DNA from: Verrucomicrobiia bacterium
GTDB taxonomy: Bacteria > Verrucomicrobiota > Verrucomicrobiia > Palsa-1439
NCBI GenBank assembly: GCA_035577545.1
Contig: DATLVI010000044.1
Location: 1 to 64,000, forward strand
DNA: 64,000 bases
Reading direction: 5' to 3'
The stretch's first letter is position 1. The number at the start of each line of letters is the position of its first letter. The notes beneath the pieces were generated by a model, which was not told where the DNA came from, made no database searches, and saw nothing but the letters and a program-made list of their open reading frames with translations. Shown piece by piece: positions 43,838 through 52,982 of the stretch. A program made the position numbers and the translations under genes.

Positions 43838-45103
43838 ATGACTGAATGCCGATTCCGCAGGCTTGGTGTGAATCGCTGGGTATTGCGGTTCCTCCTGCTG
43901 CTCCTGACGGCGACGCCGGTGGCAGCCCAGACCATCGCGTTCTACGCCGTCCCGCCCAACATGACGATCTTGTGCGCGAACGGCTTACAGTACTTGACGA
44001 GCACCTCAAACGCCATTCCATTCGGGATAACAAGCGGCGTACTTAGCGGCAAGGTTACTGGGAGCTTCTTTAACATCAGCAATTTTGACATCGGCAGCGG
44101 CAAGGAAGGTAAGATCGATCTTAACCACTATCTGAACACCGGTGCCTGGCAGGGCGATATGACGACAAGCGGGTGTGGCTGCCCTGCTTCAGTGGGAAGT
44201 ATCCCGACGATCCCTGGAAATACAAGAATCCTCCAGGCGTTTCAGGATATTGGCCTTGGCGCGATCCTGATCATACCCGTGCTTGACCAGTTCAGTCCCG
44301 TCGGTGGCTCAGTCAACATCGTCGGATTCATCGTTGCCGAGACGGTAAGTTTCCAAGGCGTTGGCAGTAACTGGAGTGAGACACTGGAAATCCTGAGCGC
44401 GGTGCCGTCCGCGCCAAACGTCACCGCAACCAGTGGTTGCACCGGCTCGGTGAGCGTGGTGTACAACGAGACCCGGACCAACCCGTTCGCCGACTGCAAC
44501 TATCTGATCACGCGCGCATGGTCGGCAACCGACGCCTGCGGCAGCAGCGCTATCGCAACCCAATTGATCGGGATCAGGAGCACGACTAACACGCTTTGGT
44601 TTACTTGTCCGGGTAGCGTCACACTCACCAACCTGGATCCGACAACGCGTACGGCGTCATTCAGCAATCTCGGCACGCCAACCGTCAACGACATCTGCCC
44701 CCCGGTGGGGATTGAAATCAGCTCCCCTCCGGCCTTACTACCGGGCAATAACCAGGTAGTCTGGACGGCGTACGATGCCTGCGGCAGCATAGCCACCTGC
44801 AGCCAGGCTGTTTATGTCGCTGTCTGGAGCCCATCGATTTTTCAAATCAACTCCGTCGCGGCACAAGGCAACGACCTGCTACTCACATGGACCATGCCCC
44901 AAGGCTTCACGGGCATCGTCCAGGCAACCAGCGGTGACATCAGTGCTAATTACAGTAATTCCTTCGGCGACATCAGCGCCCCGATTTTCGTCCCCGGCAA
45001 TAACTTATTCACTACCAATTACTTCGATCTTGGCGGTGCGACCAACGCCCCCTCCCGCTTCTACCGCATCCGTCTCACCCTCCCGGACGTGGTGCTGCCG
45101 TAA
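43838..45103 (+). CDS. Secreted HYR-domain protein with YYR-type C-terminus
   Basis: The start at 43838 gives a signal peptide (VLRFLLLLLTATPVAAQ-TIA); the frame extends to 43763 without support. 421 residues. The N-terminal half (about 25-160) is unrecognised. From about 200 there are two HYR-like Ig repeats: SATDACGSSAIATQLIGIRS closing one and CPGSVTLTNLDPTTRTASFS to VVWTAYDACGSIATCSQAVY forming the next. The last 85 residues are the C-terminal module (FQINSVAAQGNDLLLTW ... TNYFDLGGATN ... RFYRIRL). HYR repeats usually mediate adhesion; role otherwise unknown. Confidence 0.82.
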   Translation: MTECRFRRLGVNRWVLRFLLLLLTATPVAAQTIAFYAVPPNMTILCANGLQYLTSTSNAIPFGITSGVLSGKVTGSFFNISNFDIGSGKEGKIDLNHYLNTGAWQGDMTTSGCGCPASVGSIPTIPGNTRILQAFQDIGLGAILIIPVLDQFSPVGGSVNIVGFIVAETVSFQGVGSNWSETLEILSAVPSAPNVTATSGCTGSVSVVYNETRTNPFADCNYLITRAWSATDACGSSAIATQLIGIRSTTNTLWFTCPGSVTLTNLDPTTRTASFSNLGTPTVNDICPPVGIEISSPPALLPGNNQVVWTAYDACGSIATCSQAVYVAVWSPSIFQINSVAAQGNDLLLTWTMPQGFTGIVQATSGDISANYSNSFGDISAPIFVPGNNLFTTNYFDLGGATNAPSRFYRIRLTLPDVVLP

Positions 45104-45470
45104 GCAAAAAAAAGCTCTGGCTTCTCCGTGCACTCTATTCGCCCTCTGCTGCAAGTCCGCGACGTTCTTCATCCTGCAGTCCTTCCTTTGAAATCATGAT
45201 AAGTTTCTGTCGCTTTTGAGTTTAGAATTCTTATCCGATCCAGTTTCCAGTCTCGACTGCAATTGATTGCAACACCTACATGGAGTTATGAAACCACCTC
45301 AATTCCAGTGTGCGGATGTTTTGTCTTGCAATCGTTTGCCAAAACTGCCAAGCTGTTCAGAGTGCTTTCGGGTCCTTGGTAGACGCCGAGATTGGCGTCT
45401 TTGCGTTTATGCGTAGCTGCTGAGGCCGTTGGCCAAGATGCCGACAATACACTCTTAAGAACTACCTACG
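45104..45470. other. 367-bp gap with palindromes before the cytochrome gene
   Basis: There is no gene. It contains TGCAAT-TG-ATTGCA (45258-45271), the LacI-type site GCAATCGTTTGC (45328-45339) and a perfect 7-bp hairpin AGACGCC-GAGATT-GGCGTCT (45381-45400) about 70 nt before the start codon. These may regulate the cytochrome gene. Confidence 0.5.
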
Positions 45471-48400
45471 ATGAACCCCAGCTTGAAGCGAACTCCCCTC
45501 ATCCATTTGGCAGCGGCCTCCCTCTTGTTTCTCATCGGCACAGGTGTAGGCCGTGCTCAAGTGCAACTCAACCTTCAGCCCGGTGTTCAGTTGAGCTGGC
45601 CCGCGCCAAACACGACGAATACTTATCACCTGCAATGGTCATCGAACCCCGTTAGCACTTGGGCCGATCTCGTTGCCCCGATTGCTGGCGACGGGACAAC
45701 ACACACCTTTTTTGATCCGGTTCCGAGCGGCTATCGCCTGTATCAGGATTTGGAAATCGTTCCGGGTACAGCTCCATCCGCCGCGCTCCCTGCGAATAGC
45801 GGATTTGAAATCGGAAACGGAACTACCGCCAGCAATTGGGTCACCGATACGGCCGTTGGCGGCCCGGTGTACGGGATCCGCACGAACGACAGTCCGCACG
45901 GCGGGTCATTTAACTACCAGGTACACTTGGCCAGCACCGGTGCTGGTCCATTGGTTCAGTTTAGCCAGTCCGGCGTGCCGGTGGCGGGAGGAACTACCTA
46001 CCCGTTCAACTTCTGGTCCAAAGCCCTGGCCGGCAGTCAGGGATATAACGCACAGTGGCGAATTCTGTGGAATGCCGGGGGGGATACGGGTTACCAAACT
46101 TTCACCCCCGGAAACGGCTCGTACGCCCAATTCAATACCTCCGTTACCGCTCCTGCCAGTGCTACTTCGGCGACCATTTATTTTCACATTGCCGGCGCGG
46201 CGGTTACAAACTTTTCAGCCAACCTTGATTTTGATGATGTCGTACTCGGCAGCGGCGGTTCCGGCTCGGGCACACCAGCGGCGACCAACGTCCTGCAGGT
46301 ATCTGCAATACCGATGGCCAACATTAGCTGGGTTTCCAGTAATGCGATTCCGTACTACGCTGAATCCACCACCAATCTGACAGGTCCTTGGACGAATAAT
46401 TTTGGATTGTTTCTAGGAAACGGCAGCACGATGTCCTTCCTGGCGCCGATGACGAATAGCGCCATGTTCTTCCATCTGCGGACTCCGCCGTTGACGGTAT
46501 TGCCTCCAACAAACTTGCATCAGGTCCCGTCTGGTTTAACCAATGCGATCGGCGTGGCATGGACGGCCAGTATTTCGCCCGGGGTGAACAATTATCGTAT
46601 GTCCTATGGGGACATCAACACGACTACAACCAACACGACGGACCTTGGAAATGTGACGAGTACGGTCATCTCCGGTTTGACTTCGGGGGAGACCTATTTC
46701 GTGTCGATTATCGCGATCTCGGCCAACGGCCAGAGCGATCCGGCAGCCGCAACCATCACGGCCCAGCCGGATACGGATATCGGCATCATCCCGCTCTTCG
46801 ACGCCTTTACGTCACTGGAACCGGATACGGTCTACGACACCTCCTCAAATCATGTGACGCGGATCTCTGATCGTCCACGCCTCCGTCATGCGCGGGAGGA
46901 TGGATCCAGGGATAACCCACCGGACTTTAGTCTCTACGACACCTATGCGATTTTCTATTGGCAGCAGCGCATGACCACCATCGAGATTGACGATTTCGTT
47001 GCCAAGGGAGGGAGCAGCGTTCTGTTCCACATGTGGTCGCTGAATGGGCTCGATACACCGAACATTCGGTTCTTCTTCCAAGGCCAGACCACGGTCGCGC
47101 AATACGGCGACAACGAATTCGCGAACCAAGCGGATTCGAGTTTGACCAACTGGACATTCAACCTCACCCATAACGGATCTGGCGGTGCCTTGCATACGGG
47201 TGATAAAATCGAGATCGAGTTTAGCCCGTTCATGCTGACGGTCACCAACGGGCAGCTCAACTACTACGGCGGCGCGATCCTCTACATCGTCGGGCAGGGC
47301 ATAGTCCCGTGGGGCACGGTCCAGAACCCCATCGACCTGAACCCGGCAAACGACGGGCCCATAGTCAATGGCGTCAGGGTGAACATTGACTCAAATCCGC
47401 TCCCTACGAACGCCTGGTCTGCCGGGACCAGCACGATGCCTTACCAGTACTCGGGCGAACCGACACACCTTTTCAATCAGTTGTCGCCTGGCGCGTCACC
47501 GCCAAGCGGCGAGCCATTCCTGCTCGGACGGCGTTTGCATCACACGGATTTCGGCACCGGCGCGCATGTTGGCGATGAGGTCGACGCGGGGGGGGGAAAT
47601 GGGACCTTTACGCAACAGGTCGGCAAACTCGGACCGAAGTTTACCAATCGCAGTTGCATCGCGTGTCACGTGAACAATGGCCGCGCGTTACCGCCCGCCA
47701 TTGGCGCGCCCATGCTGCAATCCGTCGTCCACGTCGCCAGCGATGCGAGTGGAACGCCGGATCCGGTCTATGGCTCCGTCCTTCAGCCGCAGATCACCAG
47801 CGGAACACCCGAGGGCACCTGCGTGATTTCCAGCTACACGACCATTAATGGGACTTATGGCGACAGCACACCCTATACGTTGCAAAAGCCAAATTACACC
47901 TTCTCGCCACATACGCCGGCGTTTTATTCGGTGCGCGTTGCGCCGCAGCTCGTCGGCATGGGCCTGCTGGAGGCGGTTGATGAAAGTACTATTGAAGCTC
48001 TGGCCGATCCCGGTGATTCGGATGCAGACGGTATTTCCGGTAAAGTACGAACTGTGACCGATCCCGAAACCGGCCAATTGCGCCTCGGGCGATTCACTTA
48101 CCGGGGCGGGCAAGCGCGGGTTAAGCACCAGGTAGCCGCGGCCCTGAATAACGACATGGGTGTGACGACCTCGGTTTTCCCGGTTCTTGACGGTGATACC
48201 AATAGTGGGCCGGTTGAGCTTTCCGACAGCGACCTAACGAATTGGGTGCGTTATGTCCAGGCTCTCGGCGTGAATGCTCGCCGCGACGTCACCAACTCGG
48301 TAAACCTCCAGGGCCAGGCGCTCTTTGGCAGCGCCAGTTGCTGGAAGTGTCATACCCCGACGATCACCACCAGCCCGCACCATCCCATGGCCGAGCTGCG

Positions 48401-48698
48401 CAACCAGACCATCCATCCGTACACGGACCTGTTGTTGCACGATATGGGTCCCGGCTTGGCTGACAACTTGGGCGAAGGCAACGCCACCGGTTCCGAATGG
48501 CGCACGTCGCCGCTCTGGAGCATCGGCCTTACGCCGTCGGTCAACGGCGGCGAAGCGTATCTCCACGACGGTCGGGCGCGCAGCCTCGAGGAAGCCATCC
48601 TCTGGCACGACGGCGAAGCCGCGGCGTCGCGGGAAGCCTTCCGCAACATGTCGGCATCCGATCGCGCCGCTCTTATCGCGTTCTTGAAATCGCTATAA
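45471..48698 (+). CDS. Secreted di-haem DUF1111 (DHOR) cytochrome with N-terminal FN3-like modules
   Basis: This 1075-residue protein has a signal peptide (LAAASLLFLIGTGVGRAQ). Residues about 30-95 and 265-345 look like the same beta module that other proteins here carry at the C-terminus (LSWPAPNTTNTYHLQWSSNP; SWVSSNAIPYYAESTTN). A jelly-roll-like domain lies at 100-255 and FN3 at about 345-435. The C-terminal half is a di-haem oxidoreductase-like domain with CIACH (729-733) and CWKCH (957-961), NGRALPPAIGAP and YLHDGRARSLEEAILWH. Two covalent haems are expected. It may act in extracellular redox attack on polymers (inference). Confidence 0.88.
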   Translation: MNPSLKRTPLIHLAAASLLFLIGTGVGRAQVQLNLQPGVQLSWPAPNTTNTYHLQWSSNPVSTWADLVAPIAGDGTTHTFFDPVPSGYRLYQDLEIVPGTAPSAALPANSGFEIGNGTTASNWVTDTAVGGPVYGIRTNDSPHGGSFNYQVHLASTGAGPLVQFSQSGVPVAGGTTYPFNFWSKALAGSQGYNAQWRILWNAGGDTGYQTFTPGNGSYAQFNTSVTAPASATSATIYFHIAGAAVTNFSANLDFDDVVLGSGGSGSGTPAATNVLQVSAIPMANISWVSSNAIPYYAESTTNLTGPWTNNFGLFLGNGSTMSFLAPMTNSAMFFHLRTPPLTVLPPTNLHQVPSGLTNAIGVAWTASISPGVNNYRMSYGDINTTTTNTTDLGNVTSTVISGLTSGETYFVSIIAISANGQSDPAAATITAQPDTDIGIIPLFDAFTSLEPDTVYDTSSNHVTRISDRPRLRHAREDGSRDNPPDFSLYDTYAIFYWQQRMTTIEIDDFVAKGGSSVLFHMWSLNGLDTPNIRFFFQGQTTVAQYGDNEFANQADSSLTNWTFNLTHNGSGGALHTGDKIEIEFSPFMLTVTNGQLNYYGGAILYIVGQGIVPWGTVQNPIDLNPANDGPIVNGVRVNIDSNPLPTNAWSAGTSTMPYQYSGEPTHLFNQLSPGASPPSGEPFLLGRRLHHTDFGTGAHVGDEVDAGGGNGTFTQQVGKLGPKFTNRSCIACHVNNGRALPPAIGAPMLQSVVHVASDASGTPDPVYGSVLQPQITSGTPEGTCVISSYTTINGTYGDSTPYTLQKPNYTFSPHTPAFYSVRVAPQLVGMGLLEAVDESTIEALADPGDSDADGISGKVRTVTDPETGQLRLGRFTYRGGQARVKHQVAAALNNDMGVTTSVFPVLDGDTNSGPVELSDSDLTNWVRYVQALGVNARRDVTNSVNLQGQALFGSASCWKCHTPTITTSPHHPMAELRNQTIHPYTDLLLHDMGPGLADNLGEGNATGSEWRTSPLWSIGLTPSVNGGEAYLHDGRARSLEEAILWHDGEAAASREAFRNMSASDRAALIAFLKSL

Positions 48699-48740
48699 GA
48701 CCCTCAGACCGGTACGCTGCCGACCGAAAAACGGTCGCTC

Positions 48741-49823
48741 ATGATGAACAGATTTGTCGTGCTGTCGGGAATTGTCGCGGGCGTCTTGTTCGCAGCCAGT
48801 CCATCCACCTATGCGGTGACGAACGCCACGCCCATTCAGATTTACGGGGTCTGGCATGCGGGCAACGATGCGTGCATCTGGGCATCGGTTCGCAACCTGA
48901 CCGAGTTCGACCACAAAAACCATTGGATCATCGATCGCGGCGATGGGATTCCGTCGGTGAACCTCGTGATCCTGAGTTTTGTGCAACCGCTGAAGCTGCT
49001 CGGCAAGGCCAACGATTCGCAGACGGTGAATGGCCTCCCCGCGGGCATGACGCCCGACATCGTGAACTACTTTACGAGCCGTGGCGTTCGCGTGATGCTG
49101 TCCATCGGCGGCGCTACGTATGTCAAATTCTGGGACCAGGCGCTGGCAGCCGATGCGAGGCAGCTTGGATTGAACGCCGCCGAAGTGGCGCAACGCCTGG
49201 GAGTCGGGATTGAAATCGATTACGAAGGCGACTCCGCAACCAGCTTGACCGGGTTGCAGGCCTTCATCAATGCCTACCGCTCGGTGGTGCCCTACGACGC
49301 ATCGGGAGCGAACCCGGCCGCGCGCTTGACCATCGACCTTGCAGCTGGCGACGGTTGGTTGATTAGTCTGGCAGCCAAGGCGACGCGGGATTGGTTATCG
49401 ACCACAAATCCCGTGCTGGATTATGTCAACGCGATGGTGGCGGACCATCAATCCAGCGCTTCTTCTGCCGAGTCGAATTGGCAGGAACACATCAAGGGGA
49501 CCCCACGCACGACACCGCCGATCCCGCCCCTGGCCCCGGCCAAGCTCACCGTAAGCCTGTCCCTGACCGGCCGCAGGGTCACTACGGAATGCACAAGCTT
49601 TACCCGTTCGGTGAACTACGCGGCGCGGAAGTATGTGCAGACCGTGGCTCCGAATGGCGCGGGGACGACTCCCGGCATGCTCGGCTACATGTTCTGGGCC
49701 GCCGAGTGCCCAGGCACGAAGACAACCTGTACCACACCGCCGAACACGTGTGAGGGAGGCCTGGGAGCCGGCTCCAAGTTCTTCAACATCCCGATCCCCA
49801 TGCCGGCCCTGCGCCAGCAGTGA
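48741..49823 (+). CDS. Secreted GH18-fold (chitinase-like) protein
   Basis: This 360-residue protein has a signal peptide (VLSGIVAGVLFAASPSTYA). It carries GH18 barrel landmarks: NLVILSFVQP, the SxGG motif in VMLSIGGATY (about 118-127) and the catalytic-strand motif GVGIEIDYEGD (Asp160, Glu162). The canonical DGxDxDxE reads VGIEIDYE, so the first Asp is Val and the second is Glu, while the essential D-x-E pair remains. GYMFWAAECP near 325 supplies the late Trp. It is probably active or a binding-only relative. It starts 42 nt after the cytochrome gene, so the two may be co-transcribed. Confidence 0.82.
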   Translation: MMNRFVVLSGIVAGVLFAASPSTYAVTNATPIQIYGVWHAGNDACIWASVRNLTEFDHKNHWIIDRGDGIPSVNLVILSFVQPLKLLGKANDSQTVNGLPAGMTPDIVNYFTSRGVRVMLSIGGATYVKFWDQALAADARQLGLNAAEVAQRLGVGIEIDYEGDSATSLTGLQAFINAYRSVVPYDASGANPAARLTIDLAAGDGWLISLAAKATRDWLSTTNPVLDYVNAMVADHQSSASSAESNWQEHIKGTPRTTPPIPPLAPAKLTVSLSLTGRRVTTECTSFTRSVNYAARKYVQTVAPNGAGTTPGMLGYMFWAAECPGTKTTCTTPPNTCEGGLGAGSKFFNIPIPMPALRQQ

Positions 49824-49989
49824 CACAATTCCGCAACTCCCGCCGGCCGTCTTGAGTCCGCATCGGCAGCCGCACCAATCTCTGCCATACTTGCGCCAGC
49901 CAAGGAGACGGGGAAACCATCGAAGCGACCACGTCACCCGCGGGAAGCCGGGACATCTCCCACCGGAGGGTAATCCAGAAAAGAAAATC

Positions 49990-50040
49990 GGCTCTCCGCT
50001 GTGGACGCCTTGCGAACCATGTGGTTTTAACTTACAAGAG
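49990..50040 (+). repeat. Array repeat copy A
   Basis: GGCTCTCCGC...GCGAACCATGTGGTTTTAA: first of five same-orientation copies of a repeat separating genes up to 55.7 kb. The core hairpin is AACC-ATGT-GGTT. It lies between the convergent ends of the GH18 gene and the repeat protein gene. Confidence 0.7.
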
Positions 50041-50075
50041 TAGCGTGACAACGCTTTGTTCAGCCCGGCTCAGCC

Positions 50076-52088
50076 TTACGGCACCAAGCGGATGCGATAG
50101 TAGTGTGAAGGAACGTTGGTAGCACCGCCAACGTCGAGGTAGTTGGTCACGTATTCGCCGGTGCCGGAAGCGGAAATCGTCGGGCCGGTGTCTGTGAAAT
50201 TGTTTGAATTTACTCCGCTTGCGCTCATCTGCACGACGTAACTTCTTCCGCCCAGGGCCGTCCAACTGAGGAGGATGTTGTTGCCCTGCGCCGCCACTGA
50301 GACCACTTGGAAATATGAAGCGTCCACGACAAACCCATTGTTTACGAAGCTGGAATGGAAGTTCGTCGTGCCGCTCATAATGTCGATGATGCCATTGTTG
50401 ACGAGCGGCCCATATGATTCCAAAACACTTCCGTTGAGCGCTCGCATCGTGCCGTTGTTGGTGACGGCACCCGTGAACGTCAATACGCCGCTCGCGCAAT
50501 CGGCGGCGATTGTGCCGCCCGGATCGATTACAACAGGTCCGGTAACTGTTCCGCAGCCGGTCAGCGACGCGTTACTGGAGATCTCTGAGCCACTTACTGT
50601 TGTCAAGTTCCCGCCGGCAAGCCTGACAAAGTTCATGGGATCGGCCCTCATGCTGTCGGCCAATGCTGTGCCGCCGTCGGCGATGACCAAGGAATTGCTG
50701 ATTGCGCCCGGGGAGCCGCCAATTCGCAAGAGTGAGCTTTCGGCCACCGTGCCCCCGTTGCTGATCACCAGTGAGTTGCCCACGCTCGGACCACTGCCCC
50801 ACGTGCCAACGAAGAGGACGCTCTCGTTGTTGCTCCAGACCGATCCAGCCCCTGTGATCAGGACACTGTTATTGGCGGTGTTGTAACCGATGGCACCGGA
50901 GTAGCCATTGAAGGGTGCCACACGCGTAACCAGTTTGCCTCCGTTCCTGACGATCAAAGTATTCGAGTTTCCACCATTCGGGGAATCACAAGCGCAACCA
51001 ACAAAGATGTTGGATTGGCAGACCCACACGGATCCAGCGCCGTCGATAATTGCCCAACTGCCGTTGTCACTGTTTCCAACGAACCCATATGGCGATGACA
51101 CCCCAGCCCCATTACTGATAACCATTGAGTTTGCGCCTTTCCCCTTGTAGCCGGCGGAGATGTCGCCTTTATTGGTCCACGTCGTTCCGCTATCAGTGAT
51201 CAGCACACTGTTACTGCGTCCGCCCTTGCCGATGTTGCCGTCGATGCCAACAAACACGCTGGCGCCGTTGCTGGCAACAACCCAGTTGCCGCTGCCGCTG
51301 TTGCCGACGAGAAGTGTGCCCGAGTTGCTCCAGACTGCTCCGGCCCCGGTCACTACCACACCGTTGGCGTTGCCGCTGTTGCCAACCGTGCCGCTATTGT
51401 TGAATACGACTGCGGAGCTTTGAATGATCAGCGAGTTGCTGTTGCCGCCGCTGCCGACGAACAGATCACCTATATTCTTCCACGTGGACCCACTCCCGCT
51501 GAGCAACACTCTGTTGCTGTTGCCACCGACGCCGATATAACCGTTGAACTGGACATTTACTCGCGCAGCACTGTCGATCGTCAGCAAGTTACCGCTGCCA
51601 CCTTGGTTGCCCACGCGCAAACTGAAGAGGTTGCTCCATACCGATCCGCTACCGCTGAGCGACACGGTGTTATTGTTACCACCGTTGCCGATGTAGCCGG
51701 AGCCGTTGATCACTTTACCAGCGTTGTTAATGACCAGCGCGTTACTGCTGCCACCTTGGTAGCCGACGGTGAGATCAAACTGGTTACTCCAGACTGACCC
51801 GCTTCCACTGAGCAACACGCTGTTGTTGCTGCCACCCCCGCCGACTCCAATGAAGCCGTATGCGTTGGACAACGCGCCCCCGCTAATGACCTGCAGTTGG
51901 TCAAACACCGTGTTGCTGCCGATATAATAGTCGCCCGTCCAATTGCTGACCACGCCGCTGATGATGTTGGTCTCGTAATCGGACGCGAATTGCGCAGGGG
52001 AATCTTGAGGGGTGAACGCAAGCGCAAATGTCACGATGAGGGCAAATAGGTGCGGATGCTGTCCTCCGCATCTGTCGCTTTGCTTCAT
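50076..52088 (-). CDS. T5SS/PEP-CTERM-associated repeat protein with YYR-type C-terminus
   Basis: This 670-residue exported protein has a signal peptide (LFALIVTFALAFTPQDSPA-QF). Residues about 35-500 hold some eight degenerate repeats of about 45 residues built on GSGSVWSN...L.VG..G..N.LVI..G..V, the family known from TIGR04393 (T5SS/PEP-CTERM-associated repeat), which forms a right-handed beta helix. It lacks an autotransporter barrel and a PEP-CTERM tag. Instead the last 80 residues are the shared module (FQVVSVAAQGNNILLSWTAL ... TNYLDVGGATN ... HYYRIRLVP). Likely a surface fibre or adhesin. Confidence 0.88.
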   Translation of the reverse strand: MKQSDRCGGQHPHLFALIVTFALAFTPQDSPAQFASDYETNIISGVVSNWTGDYYIGSNTVFDQLQVISGGALSNAYGFIGVGGGGSNNSVLLSGSGSVWSNQFDLTVGYQGGSSNALVINNAGKVINGSGYIGNGGNNNTVSLSGSGSVWSNLFSLRVGNQGGSGNLLTIDSAARVNVQFNGYIGVGGNSNRVLLSGSGSTWKNIGDLFVGSGGNSNSLIIQSSAVVFNNSGTVGNSGNANGVVVTGAGAVWSNSGTLLVGNSGSGNWVVASNGASVFVGIDGNIGKGGRSNSVLITDSGTTWTNKGDISAGYKGKGANSMVISNGAGVSSPYGFVGNSDNGSWAIIDGAGSVWVCQSNIFVGCACDSPNGGNSNTLIVRNGGKLVTRVAPFNGYSGAIGYNTANNSVLITGAGSVWSNNESVLFVGTWGSGPSVGNSLVISNGGTVAESSLLRIGGSPGAISNSLVIADGGTALADSMRADPMNFVRLAGGNLTTVSGSEISSNASLTGCGTVTGPVVIDPGGTIAADCASGVLTFTGAVTNNGTMRALNGSVLESYGPLVNNGIIDIMSGTTNFHSSFVNNGFVVDASYFQVVSVAAQGNNILLSWTALGGRSYVVQMSASGVNSNNFTDTGPTISASGTGEYVTNYLDVGGATNVPSHYYRIRLVP

Positions 52089-52202
52089 GGTACAGCAATC
52101 GAGGCCAAACGAAAGGCACTAACTCGCGCGTATCGTACCTCGCAACCCCAGCTAAATCAACCCCTAAAACAGCCTCTGGAGCGGCGAGTAAAGGACAAAA
52201 TT

Positions 52203-52293
52203 GGCTCTCCGCTTTGCGAACCTTGCGGTTTGAGTTTGCAAGGCCTGCCACGCCGGGAAAGACTTGCTTCGCTTAACGAGAATAAGATCAGCT
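52203..52293 (+). repeat. Array repeat copy B
   Basis: GGCTCTCCGC then GCGAACCTTGCGGTTTGAG, extended by CCTGCCACGCCGGG and CTTCGCTTAACGA as in copies D and E. Eight bases of the core (GTTGGACG) are missing. It lies between two minus-strand genes. Confidence 0.7.
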
Positions 52294-52338
52294 ACAGTGG
52301 ATGCGTGACGCGCCGGAGCTGTTAGCTGCATCGCGTGA

Positions 52339-52869
52339 CTAGGCTCCAAGCGTTCGTTGGAAAAGGAGTTTGTAGTCCATAGCGATGTCATTGAGGTGGT
52401 AGACAGAAACGGTGTTGATCTGGAATTCTTCTTTGGGAAAGGAACGAGCCAGAAGCTCGGACGCGGCCGCAGCATCCAGTGGTTTTCCTCCGCGCAAGGT
52501 ACAGTGCGGATTGTAAGGCCACGGACACTCAGAAAATGGAATGCCAGAACTGCGCAACTCCCGATGAATCTGGTCAAACGGCGAACGGTCAAATGGCTCC
52601 AGATAGAAGATCGAAGTATTGGGAAATGCGCGAACGGCGGAGAAGCGAGTAGGAAATGGAGAAATGTTGGAGAGTATCCGGTCCAAATGGCGCTGAATGA
52701 TCGACAAATCGGCGCCGACAGGGATCGGTCCCACGCCTGACGAACCAGCCAGGGTGATCTCAACTGGTAGTTTGGCCGTAAGAGTTCTGAGCGAATCGCG
52801 TAACGCTTGAACCTGTGAACGAACAGGCTCGGGAATCTCGGCAACAATGTATGAACGATGTTCGATCAT
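52339..52869 (-). CDS. 2H phosphoesterase (2'-5' RNA ligase-like), one catalytic His missing
   Basis: This 176-residue cytoplasmic protein has 2H-fold landmarks: SYIVAEIPEPVRSQVQALRD, then LPVEITLAGSSGVGPI where the first HxT motif should be, and YNPHCTLRGG carrying the second HxT motif. The first catalytic His is replaced (VEITL instead of HITL), so cyclic-phosphodiesterase or ligase activity is doubtful. It sits alone between repeats B and C, separating two paralogous surface-protein genes that it does not resemble. A transferred cassette-like origin is possible but unproven. Confidence 0.78.
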   Translation of the reverse strand: MIEHRSYIVAEIPEPVRSQVQALRDSLRTLTAKLPVEITLAGSSGVGPIPVGADLSIIQRHLDRILSNISPFPTRFSAVRAFPNTSIFYLEPFDRSPFDQIHRELRSSGIPFSECPWPYNPHCTLRGGKPLDAAAASELLARSFPKEEFQINTVSVYHLNDIAMDYKLLFQRTLGA

Positions 52870-52924
52870 GGAATGGAGCCCACCCCACTAAACCGCTGAT
52901 GGACCCGCGATGAAAGCAAAAAAG

Positions 52925-52978
52925 GAGTCCCCGCGTTGGATGGTTTGCGAACCTTGCGGTTTGAATTGGCGAAGGAGT
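52925..52978 (+). repeat. Array repeat copy C
   Basis: GAGTCCCCGCGTTGGATGG, TTTGCGAACCTTGCGGTTTG, then a short variable end. The hairpin is AACC-TTGC-GGTT. The repeat runs to within a few bases of the stop codon of the gene at 52983. Confidence 0.7.
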
Positions 52979-52982
52979 CTGC

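Noticed and set aside
52204-52219. Sigma-54 promoter in repeat copy B (TGGCTCTCCGCTTTGC)
   Set aside because: The spacing between GG and GC is 11 instead of 10 bp, and it lies within a repeat pointing away from the flanking minus-strand genes.
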